From assembly GCF_963678635.1 (NCBI RefSeq), contig NC_087064.1:27258189-27322188 (forward strand): a DNA stretch of 64,000 nt. The letters are read 5' to 3'. This document shows positions 1 to 11,700 of the stretch, piece by piece (within the stretch, counting starts at the first letter, position 1; each line of letters begins with the position of its first letter). This stretch comes from Symsagittifera roscoffensis. Its lineage: Eukaryota; Xenacoelomorpha; Acoela; Convolutidae. The position numbers were made by a program, and so were the translations under genes. The notes beneath the pieces were generated by a model. The model was not told the DNA's origin. It saw only the letters and a list, made by a program, of their open reading frames with translations, and did not search any database.

Positions 1-114
1 CGTGTGCCAAAAGTTGTATTGTCTATTTGTATTTCCTGAGACACGTCTTCCGCAAAACCTATAACGCCCTGAAAAATCTTGGCTGATTCAAACAACGAGA
101 ACACCTCAACTTAC

Positions 115-684
115 AATTTTTATCAGTAGTTTTCTTCAATTTCAAAATTTCTGTCCGGTGTTCTGTTTTGAGACTTTCTTCTTTTGCCGCTTTTTGCTTC
201 TCACATTCGGATTCCAAGTTTATTTTTTCTTCTTCACATTTTTTTTCCAGCGTCTTTCTTTCTTGCTCCAGTGTCTCTATTTGATTGAACAGTTGGCTTT
301 CCAGTTCTTGTTTTTCCTTTTCGAACTTTTGTTTTGCAACTAATATTTCATTTTTTTTCCTCGACAGATCTTTCTTCAAACCCTTTGCTTTTTCTTGATG
401 CCGCTCCCGCACCAAATTCTCCAGCCTTTCGATGCTCTTTTTTGGCTTTTTAATCTGCTCTTCAAAACGTTTTTGCCTTATACTGATTTCCTGCGTGTGT
501 TCAAATCTTAAGTCTTCTTTTCTCTGTTCTTGTTCTTTAAGCTTTGATTGTAACTCTTGTCTGAGAGTGTTTATCTTTTCGCTGTAAGTTTGTGTTAAGT
601 ACACCCTTTGCGTCTCAAGGTTTTCTGCGTGGCGTTTTTTCATCAGTTTGAGTCTTTGCTCGAAATTCTTTTCCGGACTCTCGG
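115..684 (-). CDS. TRIM-like gene, exon 4 (coiled coil)
   Basis: This exon encodes about 190 residues of almost pure charged coiled coil (Glu/Lys/Gln/Leu heptads). Such a segment usually drives dimerisation in RING/TRIM-type E3 ubiquitin ligases. Read on the minus strand, a pyrimidine-rich tract ending TTTCAG stops at 685 and a consensus donor GTAAGT starts at 114. The 570-bp exon enters and leaves in phases that match exon 3 upstream, where a split codon gives Ser. Past the donor the frame runs into a stop near 59, as expected for intron. The remaining exons lie beyond the left edge of the window, so the C-terminus (possibly a substrate-binding domain) is not seen. The coiled coil and splice sites are read directly. 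The ligase role is inferred from the RING-like exon at 6605-6905. Confidence 0.75.
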
Positions 685-3039
685 CTGAAATATGTTAAAT
701 TCATTTTACATTTTTTTCAAAATTGCAGCATACCTTTTCAGAAAGTACAGCGCAGAACCCCCCCCCCCCCCCACCCTCGTGAAATTCTTTTAGATCCGCG
801 CTGCCAGACAGGATCTGATATGGAAAACAGTACTAAACAGCTTAAAGGGAAAAAGCTACAAAAATGTGGTTATACTTGAGACGACTGATCGCATCGTAAC
901 GTAGCTCTACCCAGATCCAGTCATCGTGAAAAACTTAACAAGATCTTGATGGCTCTGCAGTTTAATAAAAATTTCAAGGTTTTTCAATGTTTTGTAAATA
1001 TACTCTAGAAAATCGAACAAATATTTTTGATAAAATCCATACTTAAAACTAAAATACATACGCACTTGTTTTTGGATAGTGATATTTTCTTTTGATCAGC
1101 ATTTGAACTTAAAGCGAACTAATAAAAAATCAAAAACCCAATCGTCCAAATATAAGATTGAACGTGAAGAAGTTCTGAGGTTTTTTCACTGAAAAAAATG
1201 CAACCTAATTTAATGGAGTAGAATTTAGCTATTTTTTGTCAATTGTAATTCTATTATTGGAATGCGTACTTTCTCTTGCTTCCAGTAAACTATTTTGAAG
1301 TGCACTTCGAATTTGAGGTTACGGAGATCACAGGTCAAATCGTTAGAACAATAAATGAGTGCAAATCATTTTGCAGGTTTGTTCTTCAAAAATACTCGTT
1401 TTGTTTGAATTTTCAAAATATGAAGAAAATTAGATAGCCGTAAATTGCTTTGAATTTCTTTTTATTTAATTTTGACACTTTTTTGATTAAATTAACCCAG
1501 TTTGAGAAAACTATATTGACCGGTTTGTTCTCAATAAATACACATACCCGCTTTCTGTAAAAGAGACAATAATCGATTATATTACAATTATAATTGTACT
1601 TTCATCAAAATAATTAATTATAAGCTCCAAATTTAAATGATATTTAAATGATTTATAATCCATTATAATGATAACAGTTTTCGTGACATTATAATAACTT
1701 ATAATCAATTATAACTGATTATAATTTTTCCGAAAATCTCTTATAATCTGTTATATTCTATTGTAATAGATTAGATTCCTTTTTTCTGCCAAAAATCTTT
1801 AAAAGTTAGATGTCTTGTCACTCTTTGGCTCATCTGAACACAAAGTTTTACTACGAAACAAAAGCTTCATATAAATTTCTTTCTATTAGTTGAAATATTC
1901 ACGCGGTTGGTGAACTATAATTCTTTTTTATAAATCATGAAACTGAAGCAGTGTGCTGATATTTTGGCGATCAAAAAACTTAAAATGTGCATCATAAAAC
2001 AATTATAGTCAAGAAATGAAAAAAAAGTTATAAAATTGAATTGATTTGAAAACTGTTAAAACAATTTTCACATTTATCACATAAACCAACGTCTACAAAA
2101 AACATAAATTAAAGGCAATTTAGGTAGAATTTCGAGGACAAATGAATTAGAAATTCGGATAAAAATAATCGATTATAATGTATTATTATTGATTATGTTT
2201 GATTTCAAAAAGAGAGATTATAATCAATTATCAATTAATTAAAATCAATTTTTCTCTATTTTTGTAAGACTGGTACTAAAATTATATTATAATTGATTAT
2301 TAACGCTTGAAACTGGATGCGGGTAGCCAACAAACAGTTAAAAGAGAGTCAAGAACGCAAGAAGAAAAATACTGACTTGTTTTCTTTGATTTTTCAAAGT
2401 ATAAAAAAATAGATGGCTTAAATTCTTTTAAATTTCTTTTTACTTAGTATTGACACTTTTTTTGATTCAAGTAGTCAAAATTAAAAAAAAAACTGGATCA
2501 ATAGACAATCGGTAATTTTTTGTTAAGCTGGGAAATCTGAAAATTAAATTCCACTTTCGAAACTAGAAATCGATCACGTTTTTTGTGACTCTTACACTTT
2601 TGCTGTTCAATTCTAACCAAAGAAATGAAATAAACTTCGAAAGAAATCAAAAATCAAACCGCCAAAAAATGAATTTGAGCCTGATCAATTTAGAGAATTT
2701 TTCCTGAACGTTTTTTAAAAAAAAACTTCACTACCTAGATAAGAGCCTACTACGTTCATCGACTCTTTAACACTATCAATAAATAAAAAAAGTGCCTTAC
2801 GTTCATTAAAGCTCAATTATAAAATACCATATTGAACACCATAAGAAAGCGCGACTTATTTGAGCGCAACAAAAAATCCAAACTTTTAGTTTACGTTACC
2901 TTTTGAAATTGATTTTTTTTCGAGGCTTGTTCTGTATTATTTTTAGAGCTAGTTTAAACTGCAGATCGGTCTCTGTTTTAATTGTTTTATCTGTGACCTG
3001 CCGCAGCAAGAAAATAAAATAAAAAGTTTCTTAACTTAC
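685..3039 (-). other. Intron 3 of the TRIM-like gene
   Basis: This stretch lies between exons with matching phase and is AT-rich with no credible coding frame. It holds a TA-flanked inverted-repeat element (1547-2323). A C-run followed by a TTTTAGATCCGC-like stretch (about 755-800) resembles a worn hAT MITE end. The segment near 2526-2590 is loosely repeated at 3891-3950. Confidence 0.65.
1547..2323. mobile_element. TA-flanked palindromic MITE (copy 0)
   Basis: The element starts CCCGC after a TA and ends GCGGG before a TA, which fits a TA target duplication as in Tc1/mariner-type elements. Both subterminal regions carry AATAATCGATTATA-like and AATAATCAATTATA-like palindromic strings in opposite orientation. 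The same termini and inner strings occur at 54147-55004 and 55089-55977. There is no coding capacity. The terminal repeats match only moderately beyond the first five bases, so this copy is old. Confidence 0.6.
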
Positions 3040-3128
3040 ATTCCTTGTCAGTTCTTGCCGGTTCGATTGCATCCTCGTCTAACTTGTAAACCTCATGTTC
3101 GTTTTCTGCTGGTTCAAAATCTTGTGTT
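3040..3128 (-). CDS. TRIM-like gene, exon 3 (acidic linker)
   Basis: This is an 89-bp exon. On the minus strand it follows an acceptor (TTTCAATTTCAG) and is followed by a perfect donor (GTAAGT). It encodes about 29 residues rich in Glu and Asp, linking the region after the RING-like domain to the coiled coil. The single base left over at its 3' end and the two bases opening exon 4 make a Ser codon, and its 5' phase fits exon 2. That phase agreement across three junctions is the main evidence that the exon is real. No domain is recognisable. Confidence 0.7.
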
Positions 3129-6126
3129 CTGAAATTGAAAAATTGTTATTTGTATCTGAAAGTAAATATATTCTCAAGGTTTTAAGTTATACATAAAGTG
3201 CAAGAAGTAGATTTTGCGCTTGAAGTAGTTTTTGCGTTTCTCGGTCTAACAGACTATCTCTGTTCATTTAAATACATGTCGCCACTCGTGCCAGTGTGCC
3301 ACGTGCACGAAGGATTCAACCCCTAGCCATCCAAATACTATTTTACCACATATCTTTTTGGTCGACTAACCCTACAGTACCGATATGACTCTAAGAAATT
3401 TAATTTTTTGTCAATTGCGTATTGATTGTCTCGAAGTCTTTTTTTTTGCAAATTAAAACAGCTATTCTAATGTATACGCAGTTGAACAGTACGAGGAATT
3501 GAAACTACCTCGATAAGTAATTTTTTTCTACCCATATTTTGCTGAAAAATCACCTCAAAAATATTCATCTGATGAAAAAACTAGCTCAAATATTCATCTG
3601 ATGATTATTTTTGCATAATTGTACAACTGTTTTTCTGTGCTCTATAGTAGGATTTTTGAGGATACTATGAGTTAGATGCCTTTTTGTTCCAACCACTTCA
3701 CGAAATGAGCGAGCGCAAAAATAGTTGGGTCCTTTAATTAAAATTATGTACCACAAAGAAAGCTCAGATTGATCCAAGAGCTCGAAAAAAAACAAAAGGC
3801 TCTTTAAATATATTAAACCTTATAATATCGGCTTTTTTTCGGTAAAATTAACATAATTTTAGGTAGAACATTTTCATCGCGTGATTATCAGGCTGGGAAA
3901 TCTATTAACTCAAATCCACTTTCAAAATGTAGGCTCACTCATGTGAGTTTTCAAGTTTAAACAGCGTTTTTGTTTCGTAAAAAAAACAAGCCAGGAAAAA
4001 AACGTTTTTAGGCACTTTTTGGAAAATTTTGACCAAAATTTGCATTTTTTCGGCGCACGCTTCCCTTCAAAGTTAGAATATGTTGGCGCCGGAAAAGCCT
4101 TTAGAAAAATTTTCATTACAAGGTCAAACTGTGCATGTTGTGAATTGTTTGCGAATTCCGCAACAGGCCAAAAACAGAATTGTTGTGGAATCCGCAACAA
4201 TGCTATATTTCCTTGATCTTCTTTGCTCTTTTGGATTCCATGAACACTTTGTTAAAACACTGTATTGCTCAAAATTGTTCCGAAAACAGGCAATTTGGCC
4301 GAATCCGCAAACTTGTGTCTAGAATCCGGGAACAAAGAGACAAAAAATTGTGCGCCTATCCAGTGCCTCGTAATGTTAGAAAAATTGATCGGCCGAAAAT
4401 AATTATCATTAGATAATTCCGAAGTGAGGCTTAATGTTAGTGAGGGGGTCGATTTCCCTGAAAAGAAAAGCGTATGCCTTACCACCCTACCCCTACCCCT
4501 GAATCCGCCCCTGATATGAAATAAACTTTAAAAATGGGACCATGAAAAATCAAATCGGACATTAAACGAGTTTTAAAACTCGGCCTAAAACAAATGGAAA
4601 AAATAACCCGATCTAAATAGTTGTCTTCAAATCGTTTAATTCATTTTTTACTTCTGAAAATTTTTTTTGTTTCAAAAAAACAATTGGTTACCAAAACCAC
4701 TTGGTAATCGATTTAACTGATATAACTTTTGTTTTTTGAAGCTACTATTGGCTAATTTAACAAAAACTACATTCAACCCCTTTTAAGCACAAAAAAGCAA
4801 AAAATAGAATGTAAAAAAAAACAATTATAAGGTCGTTGTGTAAGTAGCAAAAAATCATTTCCTTATATCACAATGATACAGCTAAAAACTCGAAAGTATG
4901 AAAAAAAACATAGGAAAAATGGACAACAAAAAACTTTTTCCTTAAAACTTTTTTCTTATTTGTTTTCTAAATTTCTTTTTTCAAAGTAGGAATGGGTTGA
5001 ATTCGGGAAAATAACTAAAATAACAAGAAGTAATAAGAACTCGAAAAATATTAATTAATAAGAAGTATGAAGAAATCAAAAAACCGAATCAGATTTAAAT
5101 TGGTTGACATCAAACTTTATGCTTTGAAAATGGGAAACACTTAGACCAATTATTCTGACACGGAGTCAATTTTTTAAGTTTGTTACGGAATAAGGCTTAC
5201 AGCTGAAATGATTTTAAAGGATTACGCTCGCAATTAGCTAGCACTTTCAAATGAGTTTAACGTTTTTTTTTTGAGTGAACAAGTTTAATTAACAAAAGCG
5301 AATCACTTCTGAGAGTAGTTGCCGTGATTGTCATTCTGAGAAGTGAGAGCTGTTTTGTTTAAATTTGTTTTTAAAGTTGTTAGTAACCTAAATTACGATT
5401 TTGTACAATTTCCGGATTTTTTTTTGCTGAAGGTTCTAATATATCATTAGATTAGGCTCATGTTATATCGGGTTAGTCGTCTCGCAATACATCGTGTGGA
5501 ATGCGAACATAAGTTCTTATGTTTGCGTGTGTGTGTGTGTGTGTGATTCAGGATGGACCTACAATTTGAAATTTTCAAACGTTTTTAGCTCAAATTTTTT
5601 TACCTTAAATTCTTTTCCGACTCAACGAGCTTTTACCCAAAAGTTGATGGCCTAATTGCCGCAGAGCAATTTTTTCCACTACTGATTTAAAATTGTCAAT
5701 TGAGTTTATCAACATGTTCTCTAAAGCTGAATCGCATTCGAGACAAAAAAGACATCTGACGTTTTTTCGGATTTTTTTTCGACGTAGTGGATTTCGCCCT
5801 ATTTTTTTAGGCCACCTGCCAAGTTGTGTTTGTGTTTTATCATAAGTGGTGTGAACCTCCACATCGTCTCTGTGATTTAAAATTGACTACCTATGGACTT
5901 TTCCATAAACATTCGGACTCCACCATAAAAATTCACCCTAAGCCATAGTTCGTTCCCGTCATTTCATGACGTGGTTGGAACAAAAACAAAGACTTCAACT
6001 TAAAAAAAAAACAGGATAATTTTTGATGCTGGGTGTTCTTAACAATGATAAATGGAGCCAGAGCATTCTGTGAAAAAACTGAACAATTATTTATGCTGAA
6101 AATATAATCAACAATGTCGTGCTTAC
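3129..6126 (-). other. Intron 2 of the TRIM-like gene
   Basis: This is a 3.0-kb AT-rich intron. It contains a degraded hAT-like fragment ending TCCGCCCCTG at 4513, a cluster of GCGGAATTC-like strings (about 4147-4330) and a short GT microsatellite (about 5524-5545). A minus-strand open frame at 5605-5862 with a Cys-x2-Cys-x2-Cys cluster has an acceptor-like site before it but a stop before any good donor, so I do not count it as an exon. Confidence 0.6.
3950..4513. mobile_element. Degraded hAT-like fragment
   Basis: The right edge is TCCGCCCCTG, the inverse of the CAGGGGCGGA terminus of the intact MITE at 7770-7969. Internal segments (about 4040-4110) resemble 13590-13670, with similar GCGCGC-ACCCTCAAA and GGCTCCG-type strings. 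No matching left terminus is visible, so the left boundary is approximate. Confidence 0.4.
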
Positions 6127-6274
6127 TTGTTTTCTATTGTTTCCACTCGTTCATCTTTATCTGATTCGGTTGTTTTCATTCTGTTGGTCGACAGATCAGA
6201 TCCCGCTTGAAAAATGGACCGACGCCGTTCCTTCGAAGATTGGCAGATGTGCTCGGAAATTGTTTCTGGGTTAT
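6127..6274 (-). CDS. TRIM-like gene, exon 2
   Basis: This 148-bp exon encodes about 49 residues, including a PETISEHICQSSKERRRS stretch and a charged Thr/Glu/Asp/Lys tail. The minus-strand acceptor is ATTTTAAG and the donor is GTAAGC. Both flanking phases agree: the single base from exon 1 plus AT gives Asp, and the trailing AA plus the first base of exon 3 gives Lys. It has no zinc-binding pattern, so a B-box is not encoded where a TRIM protein would normally have one. Function unknown beyond linking RING to coiled coil. Confidence 0.68.
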
Positions 6275-6604
6275 CTTAAAATCATCCCATTGATTTGAAT
6301 TTTGTTGGGGCAGATTTTCCCGAGGGGGCAGTTTTTAAATTAAAAAAAAATACATTTTTTTTAGATGGACCAAATTGAGTTTCCGAATTTCGACTGCATT
6401 GCTTTTTGCGTGTGCTCCCCTCTCAGTATATAGAGTGGCGCCAAAAGTGCTTTTATAAAACATTTTAGGGTCATCCACCAAAAATGGATTTTTTAAAGTG
6501 ACACCAAAACCGAATCCTTGAGAAAAATCGGAAACTAGAAATAAAAAATTGAACACTAATTCTCCAGTTCTGCTTCGAATTGTATGTTCTACTTGATCAG
6601 CTAC

Positions 6605-6905
6605 CTGTATTTTTCGATGATGGTTTTTTTTCTCCCTCCTGATTTTGCAATACCTCCGGAAGCTTGAGATCCTCCACAAAGACCGTCTCAGGAATTGACC
6701 GCTGACAGGATTTGACTGGGCAGCGTCGATGTGAACCGTAGAGTACTCGGTTGGCACAGCTGCTTGTGGACTTGGGTCCGCAAACTAAGTGACCACACCC
6801 TGGCAGTTGTCGCGGGTCGCTGAAAGGCTGCGTGCACACGCTGCACCAGATGATCTGGCGAGGTAATGTCGGTTCGTAATCCCATATGCTAATTTTTGGC
6901 TCCAT
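6605..6905 (-). CDS. TRIM-like gene, exon 1 (RING-like zinc finger)
   Basis: From the ATG at 6905 this exon encodes 100 residues. Cys21, Cys24, Cys37, His39, Cys42, Cys50, Cys62 and Cys67 give C-x2-C, C-x-H-x2-C and a late CPVKSC pair, the outline of a C3HC4 RING finger that would recruit an E2 enzyme. The spacing is not canonical: Lys45 stands where the sixth ligand normally sits (Cys50 could replace it), and the last pair is C-x4-C instead of C-x2-C. I chose this ATG because an acceptor-like TTTCCAG precedes it and no other Met lies between it and the domain. The frame is open upstream to 6980. The donor is ACAG|GTAGCT at 6604. The RING assignment is likely but not certain. Confidence 0.65.
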
Positions 6906-7769
6906 TTTGCATGCATGTATGGCTTTTAACGGTTGCTGGAAACAAATCCGTTTCTTGTCGCAGACTTCTAAGGTAGGCAATAGGAGATTTGAGAAAAAGT
7001 ACAGTCTTACAAGTTTGGTTGGATTTTGTCAGAATCATTCACGACTTTATCTGCACTTATGCAAGAGTTTCGCAAGTTTTGAATTTTAATTATGGATGCT
7101 GGAGCTATATTAGTCAATGGCGTGATTGAAAATTTGAATTGTGGCAAGTATGCAACTCAACTTCTGATTTTGAAGTGGGTCGTGGTCAAACTATTATGTT
7201 CACGCTGCTGTTGCGAAGTATTTTGATGCTGCTTCTTAAAGTCTAATTCTGCATTACTGACTAGATGAAGAAACGTGAAGTGATTGACTCCAGTTTTTTT
7301 TTTTTTATTTTCTCGTTTTTAACTGTTTATCGCTGTTAGCTTTGTAGTATTATGTTTATACAAAAAAAAAACAATGAGATTATGTTTTCAGCCAGTTTGT
7401 TAAGCCAAAAATATAAACAGAACCTCACTTTATTTGATGATAAGCTTTGTTAATTTGATGATTTAACAATAAGTGTCCGGCCATCTTGAGCTATTCTAGC
7501 TCAGAGTTAGCTAAGACACGATAACGTAATCACAATAAAAAACTTTCAGCCATGTTGTAAGAGATGTCGCAAAAATGGCACCATAACTTACTAAAAAACC
7601 ATTTTTTTGTTCTTGGTTCTCATTCATTTATATAAACATGCTCAGTTGTCATTTTTATTTTCATTACAAGCTTTTTCTTTTTTTTCGAGAGCTCAAATCG
7701 ATGCAAATGCAAAAGTACACACAGTCTTGTCACTTAAAAATCAAAAAGACACCGCGTATATGCCGTAGG
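6906..7769. other. 5' flank of the TRIM-like gene
   Basis: AT-rich sequence upstream of the RING exon. It may hold a promoter or an untranslated exon (acceptor-like TTGTTTCCAG about 30 bases before the ATG), but I see no convincing core promoter motif. Confidence 0.4.
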
Positions 7770-7969
7770 CAGGGGCGGATCTAGGATTTTTTTCGAGGGG
7801 AGGGCGGATTTTCAAAAAAATTTTTCCGAAAACTTTGACGACCTTTTTTTTTAGGTCGACCAAATTGATTTTCCGAGTACCGAAGGGGGTCGGCAGGGGG
7901 TGGAATCCCTGAGGTAGGGAAGCGTCAGCATACCCCCACCCCCCCCCCCCCCCTCTAAATCCGCCCCTG
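7770..7969. mobile_element. hAT-type MITE with 8-bp target duplication
   Basis: The 200-bp element starts CAGGGGCGGATCTAG and ends CTAAATCCGCCCCTG, terminal inverted repeats of 15 bp with one mismatch. It is flanked by gccgtagg on the left and gacgtagg on the right, an 8-bp duplication with one mismatch, as expected for hAT transposases. It is non-coding. Its right half carries a C homopolymer run. Related internal sequence (GGTCGACCAAATTGATT) recurs near 13498 and, worn, near 6360. Confidence 0.85.
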
Positions 7970-8172
7970 GACGTAGGCATAAAAATTTTCAAACAGAAAA
8001 AATTTTTGTTACGTTTTCTACTTTCCCCTGCAATTTCATGATCAAAGATAATAGACTTCTGAGAGCAAAGGTCATGTAATTGGGAAGTAGACACTTTCCC
8101 GTAAATTTTTTTTTAAACAAAATTTCAACTTGCTTTATGATTAAAGCTTAATAAGTTGCAGGTTCCTTCGCA

Positions 8173-8236
8173 CTCGGCTTAAAGGTAACGCAGTTAACTT
8201 TACATCCTATGGTTTGGCGTTCGAGTCCCGACCGAG
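8173..8236 (+). repeat. tRNA-like / SINE remnant
   Basis: A segment closed by CTCGG and CCGAG contains GTTCGAGTCCC, a good match to the RNA polymerase III B box in the T arm. An A-box-like GGCTTAAAGG stretch lies upstream. The T stem does not pair well and the whole is only 64 nt, so it is more likely a tRNA-derived SINE piece or decayed tRNA than a working tRNA gene. Confidence 0.3.
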
Positions 8237-8340
8237 AATTGTTTTTGATCAGTATGTATGCAATTGAAATTTTTTTTCCGGTAAAAATTAAATGGTCGGA
8301 CCTTCTTTTGTCTGTTCAATTCTTTTGCCGACTTACATAA

Positions 8341-8738
8341 CACATCACGGTTTTTGCTTGTGCTGTAAGCAACTTTCAATGAAGCTGCAACTCCCAATGT
8401 TTTGCATCTTTGTTCAGGGGGTCTTGAGAGATTTTTAGTTTAATGAAAAACAATATCTTGTTTTTTTTTCGTCTCAACTGGTCTCTGCTCAAGTTTGTAG
8501 ACTTAGTTGCCTTGTTGCATTTGACTTAGTTGACACATCACGGTTTTTGCTTGTGCTGTAAGCAAATTTTAATGTAGTTGCAAGTCCCAGTGTCATTCAT
8601 CGTTGTTCAGGGGGACTTAAAAGTGTTTTAGTTCGTTGAAAAATCAAATCTTTTTTGTTCGTCTCAACTGTTGTTTGCTCAAGTATATAGACTTAGTTGC
8701 CACGTAACGGATTTTTCTTGTAATGTAGGCAACTTTTT
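8341..8738. repeat. 193-bp tandem repeat, 2+ units
   Basis: The string CACATCACGGTTTTTGCTTG opens units at 8341 and 8534. A degenerate third start (CACGTAACGGATTTTTCTTG) lies at 8701. The shared sequence continues through TGCTGTAAGCAA, a GTTCAGGGGG segment and TTCGTCTCAACTG. Scattered TTAGTTGCC-like pieces near 9880 and 13250 may be relatives. No gene is apparent. Confidence 0.7.
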
Positions 8739-11700
8739 TGTTGTTTGCAAAAAATTTAAAAGATTTTTATATAGAAATATACTTTTTTTGGATCAAATTG
8801 TGTCTGCTCAAAGGTGGTGGGGTTTGTTTCCTCTTCGTAAATTTTGTTCCGTTGCTAGTTCAAAATTCAAATGTCTGTTGTGTTTGTGTTTAATAACCAC
8901 ATGTTTCCCAAAATTGTATGGGGTTTGCTTTTTGCTTTTTTTATTATGGTTTTTTGAGACGCTTTGAAAAATGTTTCCCTATGTTTCCCCATTTCATCGA
9001 TTTTTAAAAAAGTGGTACTAGTGAAATTGACGCTCATTTTCCTGTGTCCCTACATAATCTGACGGGGTTCTTTCATCATAATCAATTTTCTCCGGGCATC
9101 AAAAACTATGGGGTGAAATATTTGACCCAATTTTTTTTTCGGATTTTAATTTCATTTTCTCAAAAACTCCTTTGCTAAATCTGAGATGATGAGTTCAATT
9201 AAAAGAACAGATTGTGGGTGGCTCCCCTGAATCAGCGGCTACGTCCAATTATTTTTACTGTTTTTGTCGGCTCATTTTCTGTGTGTGTTCCTGAATGCCA
9301 TTTTTAAAGCCCCATTGCTAAAGTTTTTCGAGTTACAAGATTTTTTTCGAAAAAAATTTCATGTGAAAAAAATACATTGATATGCACTGATTATTACGTA
9401 TGCGATTATTGCGCTTGCGATTCGCAAGTATTATCAATTCGGAGCATTGAATTATTTTACGAAAAAAATGTCCATGAAAATATCTGAATCTTTTTCTGAA
9501 GTCTGCTTTTTCGTCGACCAACAAGCATTACTAGATATGTTAGTTCATTCGGCTGAAAAGATTGTTCGGCCTAAACTTAGTCGGCTTATTGATATCATAT
9601 TGCATCGTCGCGTCCTATGCGTGTGCATTTTGGAGGAGTAATTAGTTTTTTTTTCAAAAATCTCAATTTTTTTCAAGAAATTGTTTTTTTGGCTCAATGG
9701 GCTGCTGCTTAAAAAATAACGGCTTTAGATCGCTTCCTTTTTAATGCAAACGTAACTTTTGTTTTTCTTATTTGTCATGCTTTTTAAAAAATTTGATTTA
9801 TTTTCAAGACAAATTATGGACAATTAGCTTTGCAAATTTAGGGTTCCATAATTTGTTTTTGGCTTTCGTCTCATTATCTGTTTGCTAACTGTCATGCTCT
9901 GCTTCTGTTCTATCGCAAGTGACGCAAAACTCTGTGTAATAATTTATTTTCCAAGTTATTGCTCAGTACAAAACAAGTTTGTATGTCGTTGAAAGGCATC
10001 TGACCGTCAATATGACGCCTTTGAGAAAAAATTCACCACTTCTAAACAGCGCTTCTTGCAATTAGTTCCACGTTATTGAAAAAAAAAACAAACAAAGAAT
10101 AAAGGTTTCAGTTAAAGCTTTAGTTAATCTTTTCTGAGCCAAAAAAAATAATAACATGGGATTCCTTTTCTTAAAAGTTACAGCTTAGTGATCGTACGTT
10201 TCGAACAAAGATTGATTTGATCATTGGTTGCCAGTTTTTCATCACAATAACCCTCGAACAAACATTATTTGACTGTGCTTTTTGTAGCAGTTTCTTAAAT
10301 TTTATTTGCTTCGCACATGTTTTTGAACTGTTTATTGTGTATTTTAATTGTAATTGAACAAGAATTCTGTTTTTTTTTTAAATTGAAAATGCTCATTAAT
10401 TTAATTAAAGAAAAATTTCGTTGTTTTTTTTAAATTTGTTTTTTTCCTAAGCGTTACCACAAAAATTGCAGCAAAGTGCAACAAAAAGTCACTTTTCGAA
10501 TGAAATTTTCACTTTGCAAATCACAGTTTACGCGAAACTTTTTAAATTTGATTTAATAGTACTGTTGAAACCACCAAACGCAGAAAAATGTCTAAGCTAG
10601 CGAAAACGATTATAAGCCGCCTAAGCAAGAACAAAACAAACAAACGACTACCATATCCATTTTTTTTTAAATTAAAAAAAAAACTTTTTTCACCAATTTT
10701 TTTCCAAGTCCACCATTTGATCTGACAATACAAAACTAATGACTAAACAATCAAAAACAAAAAAATTATAGCACATAGATTTTAATCGCAAGTTGTCTTT
10801 GCATGCCCTTCAAGCAAGTTTTTTCAACAGCCTAATATTAAGTTAGCAACCGGTTAATACAATTTTAGTTTAAATTACTAGGTTAGTTTTTTTGTTATTT
10901 AGTCTTTCCCGATTTCTTTCAACTCTACTCTGTTGTCGCCTCAATTATTTTAATCCAGAAAATTATTCGTCTGGAAACTTCGACTGGCAAAACTCATTTT
11001 TTGTTGCGTTTGTAAAACCGCTTTTTGCGATGAAAAGTTTTGCTGCATTTTAGTTTCCGTTGCCAAGTCTCCCTCATTACATTGGGTTTTTCAAGTTTCC
11101 TTTCTTACAAAAATTATCAAATCGTTTCGTATCTTGCACATAACCGATGCAGCGCAATTGTGCGTTTTAGTTGTCAAATTGCGACTTTTCGCAATCTTTG
11201 AATTATGCATTTAATGCAGGAAAGTGTTTTTTCAACCATTTTTTTTCTTTTCGAAAGCTGACTTAATTTGTCTGTCGAAAAAAAACTTGTTTTCAAAACT
11301 ACAATTTGATCATCAAAAATAACAATTTAGTAATTGCATAAAGAAAAAATCCAATCTTCAGGTTACTGCTTGGCAAAAAGTAAAATAACTTTTCAAACGA
11401 TTAGGTGTGACACAAATTTTCACATGGTCTTATACAAAACTTACGATCTTACATATATAATCGTGATTTTTTCGTTTGTCGAACGGCAGTTTGTCGGCAT
11501 TTGAAGAATCCTTTGTTTTGTATTGTTATTGTTGTCGTATCTTAGCATCAAAACTGATATGCAAAGAGTCTTCAAAACTTGTAGATTGACAAAAAAAGAA
11601 TAATAACAAGATAATGAACCAAAAAAAGGCAAAATTTCATTCGTTTTCATATTTGTTTGAAGGTTTTTGTTAAGTGGTACCTCAATCAAATCAATAAATT

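Noticed and set aside
158-343. Plus-strand open frame rich in Phe and Leu
   Set aside because: It is the complement of the coiled-coil exon on the minus strand; hydrophobicity comes from reversed Lys/Glu codons.
757-773. C homopolymer run
   Set aside because: Such runs recur at 7937, 54550, 54648 and 55452; most sit in transposon remnants and are prone to sequencing error, so I draw no conclusion from their length.
5524-5545. GT dinucleotide run
   Set aside because: An ordinary short microsatellite in an intron; nothing further to say.
6335-6757. 140-codon minus-strand frame overlapping the RING exon
   Set aside because: It reads the RING exon and intron 1 in another frame and shows no domain.
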